DNA from: ZC4RG30 sp965652645
Lineage (GTDB): Bacteria; Pseudomonadota; Gammaproteobacteria; Steroidobacterales; Steroidobacteraceae
DNA length: 64,000 nucleotides
Direction: 5' to 3'
Assembly: GCA_965652645.1 (NCBI GenBank)
Contig: CBFGXE010000010.1
Span: 18,322-82,321, forward strand
This document shows, one piece after another, positions 41,159 to 47,845 of the stretch (positions are counted from its first letter, which is position 1; each line of letters begins with the position of its first letter). A program made the position numbers and the translations under genes. The notes beneath the pieces are model-generated. The model was not told where the DNA came from. It did not search any database and worked only from the letters and a program-made list of their open reading frames with translations.

Positions 41159-42094
41159 CTATGCCGATTGCGCGAACAACCACGCCAGTAGTAAAGGGGC
41201 GACCGTCCCGGCCACCGCAGCCCAGGCCGGCAGCGATGCCAGCAGGCGGCCGCCCCGCACGCCTGCAGCCATCGCTCCCACGCCCACTCCGCAGATGAAT
41301 CCGAGCAGGTGCGAGAGCACATTGGTGGATTCGGGTTCCTCGAACGGCAGCGGCTGGGGCAAGGGCATTCCGGCCACCGGCACGCTGGAGCCCGCGCCGA
41401 AGAATCCCAGCATCGCAAGACCGGCCACCAGCGGCGCCCAGCGCACCAGCGGCGAGCCGAAATGCCGTCCGCGCGCGCGCCATGCAGCGGCCACGACAAG
41501 GCCCAACGCGGCAAATACCGCCGTGGAAGCACCTGCCGACACATAGTTGTTCGACACGGCCAGCAACGCCTCGATGAAGTTCGCCGCGGAAGCGGCCAGC
41601 AGCACCAGCAGCCATGCCCGCGCACTGCCCCAGACCTGCGCCGCGGAATATCCCAGCAGCGCGCCGCCACCGAGGTTGCCCAGCAGGTGCTGGAAGTCCC
41701 AGTGCAAGGTCAGCGCCGTAAAGGCGCGCCACCATTCGCCTGAACGCACCAGCGCCGGATGCAGCGTGGCGGAGTCGTAGGGATCGACGCGGAACCAGCC
41801 CTGCGCCAGCAGGATCGGCGGCAACAGCAGCACGATGCAGTAAAAAAGCGAGCCCCGCCAGGCCCCTGGGTGCGGCCGGGAGGCCGCCGGGGGCGCGGGT
41901 CGGCGCCGCCGCTCCTCCTCGTATTGCCACAGGTGATGCCGTGCGTGGGCCAGCACGGGCTGCTCCACCAGCAGGCAAAAACCTTCGGCCTCCACGTCGA
42001 CCTGGCTGTCTATGCCCACCGCCGTGAGCACGAAGGCACGTTCATCGCAGGCCCGCCGGCTTGCGGCACGGAACACCACCACCGGCTGCTGCAT
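41159..42094 (-). CDS. Rhomboid family intramembrane serine protease
   Basis: 311 aa. An N-terminal cytosolic region of about 80 residues is followed by the six-helix rhomboid core. HxxxN is at H136-N140 (oxyanion), the catalytic Ser190 sits in GAST, and the partner His is in NVLSHLLGF. The catalytic dyad is complete, so it should cleave helices of membrane substrates. The cytosolic extension is not a recognised domain. The start at 42094 (MQQPVVVF) was preferred over an upstream in-frame ATG at 42154 that would touch the VOC gene; its ribosome-binding site is weak. It may be the promoter-proximal neighbour of the MoxR block. Confidence 0.85.
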   Translation of the reverse strand: MQQPVVVFRAASRRACDERAFVLTAVGIDSQVDVEAEGFCLLVEQPVLAHARHHLWQYEEERRRRPAPPAASRPHPGAWRGSLFYCIVLLLPPILLAQGWFRVDPYDSATLHPALVRSGEWWRAFTALTLHWDFQHLLGNLGGGALLGYSAAQVWGSARAWLLVLLAASAANFIEALLAVSNNYVSAGASTAVFAALGLVVAAAWRARGRHFGSPLVRWAPLVAGLAMLGFFGAGSSVPVAGMPLPQPLPFEEPESTNVLSHLLGFICGVGVGAMAAGVRGGRLLASLPAWAAVAGTVAPLLLAWLFAQSA

Positions 42095-42153
42095 GTGCCC
42101 GGAATGGAGGCCGGTCCGGCAGGGTTCAAGTGGCCGCGGGCGCTGCGGCAACA

Positions 42154-42576
42154 TTATTTTGCGAACAGTTGCGAGGGATCCCGGAAGCTCTTGAATTCCA
42201 GCGCATTGCCGCTGGGATCCTGGAAGAACATCGTCGCCTGTTCACCCACCTGGCCCTTGAAGCGGATGCCCGGCGCGATGCCGAAGGCCACGCCCGCGGC
42301 GCGCAGGCGCCCGGCCAGCGCATGCCACTGCTCCCACTCCAGCACCACGCCGAAATGCGGCACGGGCACGTCCTTGCCGTCCACCGGATTGTGCAGCGGC
42401 TGGTGCGCCCGGCCACTGTGGTCCAGGTGCGCCACGAGCTGGTGGCCGAAGAAGTCGAAGTCCACCCAATCGGCCGAACTGCGGCCCTCCGGGCAGCCCA
42501 GCAACCCGCCATAAAAGCGGCGTGCCTCGGCCAGGTCGGACACGGGAACCGCAAGATGAAAAGGTTGTAATGTCAT
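42154..42576 (-). CDS. VOC superfamily (glyoxalase/dioxygenase-fold) protein
   Basis: 140 aa made of two beta-alpha-beta-beta-beta modules. First module: HLAVPVSDLAEARRFYGGLLGCPEG, where the first His is a typical metal ligand. Second module: PHFGVVLEWEQW to FFQDPSGNALEFKSF, where Glu in ALEFK is the typical last ligand. Members include glyoxalase I, dioxygenases and fosfomycin-resistance proteins; nothing selects among them. It starts 9 bases before the RES gene end and is in the same direction. Confidence 0.85.
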   Translation of the reverse strand: MTLQPFHLAVPVSDLAEARRFYGGLLGCPEGRSSADWVDFDFFGHQLVAHLDHSGRAHQPLHNPVDGKDVPVPHFGVVLEWEQWHALAGRLRAAGVAFGIAPGIRFKGQVGEQATMFFQDPSGNALEFKSFRDPSQLFAK

Positions 42577-42585
42577 CGGATCAGT

Positions 42586-43290
42586 CTAGCCCCAGTCCGC
42601 GCTGAACTCGAAACCCTGGCTGTGCAGCACCGAGTCGCGCTGCCAGGACACCCGCGTGCGGGTCACCGTGAGCAGCCAGGATTGCTCCTCGGCCGGGGGC
42701 GAATTGAAGGCCGTCGGCGAAAGCACCGCCGCGCAGGCACCGGCCTTCGGGTCGCGCACCGAGGCATAACGGATCACCGCGATGCCGGCCGCGCGCGCGG
42801 CCGCCGCCAGCTGCTGGCAGTGCATGTAGTCCGTGCGCGAGCACCAGTGCGTCTTGTGCCGGGCGAAGGGCGCGGCGCGCAGGTCGATGGTGGTGCCGCC
42901 CACGCCACACTGGAAAAGCGTGTGTGCCAGCGGCTCAAGCTTCTGCAACGCGGGGCTGTCCATCAGGAAACGCCAGCGCCAGTAACCCAGCTCGGCGCAG
43001 GCGGTGCGCTGCTCGGCTGCGCCGTAGAAAACGCCGGGATCGGTCGCCGCGCGGAATCGCGAGCCGGTGGCGAACCGCGGGGGATAGCGGAACGGCGTGA
43101 CCAGCAGGAAGTGCATGCCCTGCGCCCTGGCCGGCACGGGTGGCTTGCTGGATTCGAGCAGCTGCTCCAGCCGGGCCTGCTCCTCCAGCGTGTCGACCAG
43201 GCGCATGGTGGTGGCGCGGTGCTGCGCCTCCACGGCGCGCCACAGCCTGCCCCGCCAGCGCCGGCCTTCAGCCGCGACCGCGGCTGGCAT
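42586..43290 (-). CDS. RES-domain toxin
   Basis: 234 aa. The RES domain occupies about residues 65-225: FATGSRF (the Arg), FYGAAEQRTACAELGYWRW (the Glu) and VLSPTAF (the Ser), the three residues that name the family. RES toxins of Xre-RES modules deplete NAD+. The 5' end overlaps the upstream antitoxin gene by 23 bases; ATG at 43290 is used, with a GTG at 43308 as alternative. The order antitoxin first, toxin second and the overlap are typical of this type II system. Confidence 0.88.
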   Translation of the reverse strand: MPAAVAAEGRRWRGRLWRAVEAQHRATTMRLVDTLEEQARLEQLLESSKPPVPARAQGMHFLLVTPFRYPPRFATGSRFRAATDPGVFYGAAEQRTACAELGYWRWRFLMDSPALQKLEPLAHTLFQCGVGGTTIDLRAAPFARHKTHWCSRTDYMHCQQLAAAARAAGIAVIRYASVRDPKAGACAAVLSPTAFNSPPAEEQSWLLTVTRTRVSWQRDSVLHSQGFEFSADWG

Positions 43291-43648
43291 CCAGGTAGTG
43301 GAGGACACGCACCAGTCCTTCCGCGCTGCGGATCATCTCCAGGGGTTTCGCGCCCAGCGCGAGGTTGTCGCTGCGCAGCCAGGTGCGCGCATCGGCGTCG
43401 TTGCCCACCAGCGCGCCCAGCGAGCGATAGAGGCGCACGAACAGCAGCGCAAATTCCCACTCGCGGCGGCGCGCGGGCTGCAGCTGGTAGCTGCCGCCCA
43501 CGAGGCGCGACACCGTGGCACCGCTCACGCCCAGCACTTCGGCCAGCGCGGCCTGGCTCAGGCCGAGGAATCCCGCGGCCCGCACCACGGCCTTGGTCAG
43601 CGTGGCGGCGGCACCGGCCTGCTCTTGCGGCTGCGCTTGCGGCTCCAT
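43268..43648 (-). CDS. Xre/MbcA/ParS-family antitoxin of the RES toxin
   Basis: 126 aa. An N-terminal helix-turn-helix (about 20-60, LGLSQAALAEVLGVSGATVSRL) is joined to the DUF2384/MbcA C-terminal toxin-binding domain (about 75-122, with NDADARTWLRSDNLALGAKPLEMI). It should neutralise the RES toxin and repress its own promoter. An AAGGAG site is 5 bases before the ATG, inside a perfect palindrome; this supports autoregulation and the chosen start. Confidence 0.9.
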   Translation of the reverse strand: MEPQAQPQEQAGAAATLTKAVVRAAGFLGLSQAALAEVLGVSGATVSRLVGGSYQLQPARRREWEFALLFVRLYRSLGALVGNDADARTWLRSDNLALGAKPLEMIRSAEGLVRVLHYLDASRGRG

Positions 43649-43656
43649 GATCGCTC

Positions 43657-43696
43657 CTTTCTGCAGAAAGGTTAGATCACGTTACATTCTTCTGCA
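43657..43696 (-). promoter_or_regulatory. Promoter and palindromic operator of xre-res
   Basis: Minus-strand TTGCAG (43696-43691) and TAACCT are 17 bases apart, and a perfect 14-bp palindrome CTTTCTGCAGAAAG (43657-43670) covers the predicted start region and the Shine-Dalgarno. The motif TTCTGCA recurs at 43689-43695 over the -35. The antitoxin is the obvious binder. Confidence 0.6.
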
Positions 43697-44327
43697 ATAC
43701 CGCGGTTGCCATCAGCTGCAGCCCGCGCAGGCTCACCTGCGTGAGCTGGGCAGAGCCGGGGTCGCGGGCGGCCAGCAGCAGGTGGCGCCACACCTGGGGC
43801 TGGCGCTCCCAGCGTGGCCGGACCCAGCCGGGCCGGTGCAGCGCCAGCCAGTCCAGGTCCTGCAGGCGCAGCTGCGCGATGCGCTCCGCGCAGGGCCCCG
43901 ACATGCCCAGCACCACGCGCGCCACCTGGCGGTCGGCGCGCGCCAGGTGCCAGCCCAGGATGAGGACGCGGCGGACGAAGTCGGCCACGCCGGCACCGAC
44001 GAACACCGGCTCGGCGAACTGCGCGGGCAGGTCGTGCACCATGCGCGATTCGAGGTGGCGCCAGCGCGACAGCTCGTTGAAGCCACCATCCACCAGCAAC
44101 CAGGGCGCCGCCGCGAGGCGCTGTTTCGCCCGCTCGGGCAGGCCGGACCAGAAGGCGGACTGGCCGGCAAACAGCGCGGGGCAATGCCGTGCATCGCTGG
44201 CGGCCATGTCGGCGAGGAACCCGATGCACTGGGCGTTGATGTCGGCCACCGCGTCCAGCGATCCATCCGACAGCCATTTTCCCGCCTGCCACCGCCTGGC
44301 CGTTGCCCGCGCCGCCTGAACTTCCAT
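43677..44327 (-). CDS. Unknown protein encoded upstream of the Xre-RES pair
   Basis: 216 aa, soluble, no signal peptide. The sequence is helical and Trp/Arg-rich (SAFWSGLPERAKQRLAAAPWLLVDGGFNELSRWRHLE, given here only as a composition cue in parts: SAFWSGLPERAKQRL and WLLVDGGFNELSRW). I recognise no family. The start at 44327 has a GGAG site 6 bases upstream. It is divergent from the FlhC-like gene, sharing an AT-rich region with a 24-bp palindrome. The xre gene begins 28 bases past its stop, so it may be either independent or a third element of the toxin-antitoxin operon. Confidence 0.7.
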   Translation of the reverse strand: MEVQAARATARRWQAGKWLSDGSLDAVADINAQCIGFLADMAASDARHCPALFAGQSAFWSGLPERAKQRLAAAPWLLVDGGFNELSRWRHLESRMVHDLPAQFAEPVFVGAGVADFVRRVLILGWHLARADRQVARVVLGMSGPCAERIAQLRLQDLDWLALHRPGWVRPRWERQPQVWRHLLLAARDPGSAQLTQVSLRGLQLMATAVLQKNVT

Positions 44328-44399
44328 CTTCACTCCGCGCCGCAAAATTTCCCGTTCGCGACAAATATTCGCTCGCCGGCGTATATTTTGGAAGTTTCA

Positions 44400-44423
44400 A
44401 AATTGGGAAAATTTTCCCAATTT
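44400..44423. promoter_or_regulatory. Perfect 24-bp palindrome in a divergent AT-rich promoter region
   Basis: The two halves AAATTGGGAAAA and TTTTCCCAATTT are exact reverse complements. A related half (AAATTTCCC) is at 44345-44353. The surroundings (44345-44450) are strongly AT-rich in a GC-rich chromosome. It lies between the divergent unknown gene (44327) and the FlhC-like gene (44473), placed to control both. Confidence 0.75.
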
Positions 44424-44472
44424 CAATTTTCGCGTTTTTAGCCTGGTCACCAACAACAACAAGGACGGACCC

Positions 44473-45036
44473 ATGAAGATCCAGGAAAGCCGCTACAACC
44501 GCGATCGCCAGCGCTACGACCTCGCCCTGCGTTTCATCCAGCACGAGGCCCGCACGCGCACCATCCGCACCTGGACGGGCCTCACCGACGACCGCATCCG
44601 CAAGCTCTATCGCGCGTGCATCACCGACAGCGAGCCGGCGCCCGTGCGCCATCGCGGCAAGTCACCGCAGCAGACCGGATACTTCGTGCGCACGCCCGAG
44701 ATGCGCCAGGAAAGCGCCCTGCTTGCCAGCGTGTGTTACCTGCTCGGGGTGATGCCCAGCAGCCAGGTGGCCGATGCCACGCGCGCCGTGCCGAACATGC
44801 AGCGCGGGGAGGCGCTGTGCGCCGCATTCGAGACCTATCGCCAGCTGCTGCCAGGCGCGCGCATCAGCTTCGAGCACGCGGTGTTCCTGGTAGTGGCGCT
44901 GGCGCGGGGCGATGAACTGCGCGCGGCCCCCTGCACCGACTGCACGGGCCTCATCGTCATCGATCGTTATTCGCCGTCGGCCCGGCGCTGCATGGCTTGC
45001 GAGAATTCCAGCCAGGGAAGGCTGGCGCTGGGCTGA
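44473..45036 (+). CDS. FlhC-like zinc-binding transcriptional regulator (orphan)
   Basis: 187 aa resembling FlhC, the zinc-ribbon partner of the FlhDC flagellar master regulator. The helical N-terminus (YDLALRFIQHEARTRTI, GLTDDRIRKLYR) leads to the C-terminal zinc site C154-x2-C157 and C173-x2-C176 (CTDC, CMAC). In the classical system FlhC requires FlhD, but no flhD-like gene is in the window and no flagellar gene is nearby. This makes it an orphan of unknown targets. An AAGGAC site is 8 bases before the ATG. It is divergent from the unknown 216-aa gene across a 24-bp palindrome. Confidence 0.75.
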   Translation: MKIQESRYNRDRQRYDLALRFIQHEARTRTIRTWTGLTDDRIRKLYRACITDSEPAPVRHRGKSPQQTGYFVRTPEMRQESALLASVCYLLGVMPSSQVADATRAVPNMQRGEALCAAFETYRQLLPGARISFEHAVFLVVALARGDELRAAPCTDCTGLIVIDRYSPSARRCMACENSSQGRLALG

Positions 45037-45049
45037 ACGCCCGGGAAAA

Positions 45050-45076
45050 CGCGGGCGGCATCGCCTGCCGCCCGCG
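45050..45076. terminator. Bidirectional terminator between convergent genes
   Basis: An 11-bp perfect stem CGCGGGCGGCA (45050-45060) and TGCCGCCCGCG (45066-45076) with a 5-base loop sits between the convergent FlhC-like and methyltransferase genes. Minus-strand reading gives a short U-stretch from the AAAA at 45046-45049; the plus side has only TCATTGT. Confidence 0.75.
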
Positions 45077-45091
45077 TCATTGTCCCATCGA

Positions 45092-45901
45092 TCAGTAGAT
45101 CACCGGCTTCTTGAACTTGTACACGACCTGGTCAGTCTGGTCGCGCTTGCCTTCCTCGAACACCGGCCACTTGTGGTCGTCCTGCGGGTTCTCGAGCAGG
45201 CGGCTGTCCTCGACCAGCTGGAAGCCATAGGCCTGCACCTGCGCGCGGATCACGCCCGGGTCGATGCGATGCAGCCGGCCCGTGTCGTTGGTGCTGGTGC
45301 CGTGCGCGGCGGCATGGTCGATCACCATGTAGATTGCGCCCGGCTTCATCGCCTTGAAGATCTTGTCGTGCAGCACGTCCATGTCCACGTTCAGCAGCAG
45401 CATGTCGTGGAACGCCAGCGAGCTGAACACCAGGTCGACGTTGCGCGGCAGCTCGATCTTGTTGTAGTCGACGATCTGGTACTTCACGTTGGGATGCTTG
45501 GCGGCCCATTCCTTGCTCTTCTCGCCATACACCTCGCCCACGTGCTCGAACTCGTACATGTGGACCTCGCCCTTCTCGCCCACGACGTTCGAGAGCAGGG
45601 TCGAGTAGTAGAGGCCGTAGGGCGAGAACTCGACCACGCGCTGGCGGGGCTTCACCTGTGCCAGGGCGAGGATCTCCGCGGGCCGGCGCCAGCCGTCGCG
45701 CTCCTTGTGGTCGGCAGGACGGTCCGGGGACTGCACTGCCTTCTTGATGGCATCGCTGACGCCCTTGGTGGGCATGGTGTAGGGCTTCGAGACGTAAGGC
45801 GCGGCCGGGGCGGCAGCCTCACCGGCGACCGCGGCCGTGAGCGAAGCCGAAGCTGCGAGAATCATGGTCGCGGCCACATGCCGCATCGTGAACCTGGTCA
45901 T
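45092..45901 (-). CDS. Exported class I methyltransferase-like protein (COG4798 type)
   Basis: 269 aa. A signal peptide (MTRFTMRHVAATMILAASASLT, cleavage near AVAGEA) is followed by a Rossmann methyltransferase fold. The first-strand motif is VVEFSPYGLYY in place of the usual ExGxGxG, and VDLVFSSLAFHDML corresponds to motif IV. This matches the COG4798 predicted methyltransferases, which carry a signal peptide in many proteobacteria. How a SAM enzyme would work outside the cytoplasm is unclear. ATG at 45901 is preceded by AGGGGA. It diverges from tamA with 186 bases between. Confidence 0.8.
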   Translation of the reverse strand: MTRFTMRHVAATMILAASASLTAAVAGEAAAPAAPYVSKPYTMPTKGVSDAIKKAVQSPDRPADHKERDGWRRPAEILALAQVKPRQRVVEFSPYGLYYSTLLSNVVGEKGEVHMYEFEHVGEVYGEKSKEWAAKHPNVKYQIVDYNKIELPRNVDLVFSSLAFHDMLLLNVDMDVLHDKIFKAMKPGAIYMVIDHAAAHGTSTNDTGRLHRIDPGVIRAQVQAYGFQLVEDSRLLENPQDDHKWPVFEEGKRDQTDQVVYKFKKPVIY

Positions 45902-46087
45902 CGGGAGTCCCCTCTGTAGATCTGGAATGACTGGCCCGGGGGCCGTGCACACACTATAAACCAGTGGGACCGCCGACAGTTCCCCCAAGGGCCGCCGGAT
46001 TCGGCATGCGGACCAGCTCCACCGGGGTTTCCGGCAGGGCCGCGTTCAGCCGCCGTTGTGCCCGCCATTGCTATGATCGCCTCCAAA

Positions 46088-47845
46088 ATGCCGTACATCC
46101 GCCCAAGCCCCTGCCGGGGAGCCGCGTGCTGCCTGCTGGCCGCGCTGCTCACCCTGGCCGCGGTGCCGGCGGCGGCCGACATAGACGTGGAGCTCTCGGG
46201 AATCGACGGCGAGCTGGAAAGCAATGTGCTCGTCTACCTGAGCCTGCAGCGCTACAGCAAGCGCGACGACATCGACGCGGACACCCTGCAGCGCCTCTGC
46301 GACCGCGTGGACGGCGAGGTGAGGAGCGCGCTGCGGCCCCTGGGCTACTACGAGCCCGAGGTCCGGGCCACCTGCACGCCGCGTCGCAACGGCGGCGTGG
46401 TGCGCATCGACGTCACCCCCGGCGAGCCGGTGCGCGTGCGCGAACTGAAGATCGCCATCGAGGGCCCGGGTGCGGAAGATCCGGCATTCGACGGCATCCG
46501 CAACCAGACGCTGCTGCGCGAGGGCACGCGCCTGCACCACGGCGCCTACGAGCGGGTGAAGGGGGAGATGACCCGCGCCGCTGACGAGAACGGCTACCTC
46601 ACCGCGCGCCTGCTCGATGACGACGCGCGCATGGTGGTGGACCCGCTGTCGCACACCGCCGGCATCAAGCTGGTGCTCGACACCGGCCCGCGTTATCACT
46701 TCGGCGAGGTCAGCATCGACCAGACGGTCATCCGGCCGGCGCTGATGGAGCGTTTCGTGCGCTTCAAGGAAGGCGAACCCTACAACGCCAACTCCCTGCT
46801 CAGCACCCAGTTCGCACTGGACGACAGCCTGTACTTCTCGCGCATCGACGTGACGCCCGGCGACCCGGACCCCGAGTCCCTCACCGTGCCGGTGACCATC
46901 ACGGCCACCAAGAGCCGCCCGGTGCTGTCGCTGGGCGGCGGTTACGGCACCGACACCAAGGTGCGCGGCACGGCCACCTGGACGGATTCACGCGTGAACG
47001 ACCGCGGCCATCGCCTGCGCTTCGAGATCAAGGCCTCCGCCCGCACGCGCAACGTCAATTCCCGCTACGACATCCCCATCGGCGATCCGGCGCTGGAGAA
47101 ACTCTCTTTCGAGCTGCTCAACGAGTTCGAGGAGCTGCCCGACTTCGACACCAACGAAACCACGCTGCGACCGGCCGTCACGCGCGTGCGGGGACGCTGG
47201 CAGACGGTGACCTCGCTGTCGATCACCCGCACCACCACCGAGGGCGAGGAAGTCGACATCGCCAACAACCTGCTGGTGCCCGGCCTGGTGGTCGCCTCGG
47301 TGCCGGAGAATTTCCTTGGCCAGGCGCTGTTCACGCGCGGCTTCTACTCCGAGATCATCGGCTCGCACTCCGCGCTGGGTTCGGGCACCGACTTCCTGCG
47401 GGCGCGCGTGCAGCTTGAGAAAAGCTACAACGTCGCCTCCCAACTGCACCTGCTGCTGCGTGGCGAGGTCGGCACCATGCTGGTGGAGGACTTCGACCGC
47501 CTCGACGGAATCTACCGATTCCTCGCCGGCGGCGACCGCAGCGTGCGCGGCTTTGCCTTCGACAGCCTCTCGCCGCGCGATCCGGTGTCCGGCGATGCCC
47601 TCGGCGGCCGCCACCTGCTCACCGGCTCGGTGGAGCTGGTGCGCGACCTGCCGCGCAATTTCGGCGTCGCCACCTTCTTCGACGCCGGCAATGCCTTCAA
47701 CCGCTTCGGCGACCGGCTGGAATATTCCGTCGGCGTCGGGTTCCGTTACCGCGTGTCCGTGCTTTCGCTGGGTTTCGACATCGCCAAACCGCTGTCCACC
47801 AACGGCAAGTACCGCCTGCACCTGAACATCTCGCCCATCCTATGA
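46088..47845 (+). CDS. tamA: TamA, outer-membrane translocation and assembly protein
   Basis: 585 aa of the Omp85/BamA superfamily. A signal peptide (to about residue 30, VPAAA-DI) is followed by three POTRA domains (about 32-255) and a 16-strand barrel with the conserved L6 loop GGDRSVRGF. The chain ends on a strand near LNISPIL. TamA works with TamB in moving lipids or autotransporters to the outer membrane. ATG at 46088 opens a clean signal peptide; an in-frame ATG at 46073 is possible. The stop overlaps the tamB ATG (ATGA), the standard tamAB arrangement. Confidence 0.93.
   Translation: MPYIRPSPCRGAACCLLAALLTLAAVPAAADIDVELSGIDGELESNVLVYLSLQRYSKRDDIDADTLQRLCDRVDGEVRSALRPLGYYEPEVRATCTPRRNGGVVRIDVTPGEPVRVRELKIAIEGPGAEDPAFDGIRNQTLLREGTRLHHGAYERVKGEMTRAADENGYLTARLLDDDARMVVDPLSHTAGIKLVLDTGPRYHFGEVSIDQTVIRPALMERFVRFKEGEPYNANSLLSTQFALDDSLYFSRIDVTPGDPDPESLTVPVTITATKSRPVLSLGGGYGTDTKVRGTATWTDSRVNDRGHRLRFEIKASARTRNVNSRYDIPIGDPALEKLSFELLNEFEELPDFDTNETTLRPAVTRVRGRWQTVTSLSITRTTTEGEEVDIANNLLVPGLVVASVPENFLGQALFTRGFYSEIIGSHSALGSGTDFLRARVQLEKSYNVASQLHLLLRGEVGTMLVEDFDRLDGIYRFLAGGDRSVRGFAFDSLSPRDPVSGDALGGRHLLTGSVELVRDLPRNFGVATFFDAGNAFNRFGDRLEYSVGVGFRYRVSVLSLGFDIAKPLSTNGKYRLHLNISPIL

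Noticed and set aside
45898..46224. A short minus-strand frame in the 186-bp gap between the methyltransferase-like gene and tamA
   Set aside because: Overlaps tamA's signal peptide region and has low-complexity Gly/Pro content and no ribosome-binding site; it could at most be a remnant.
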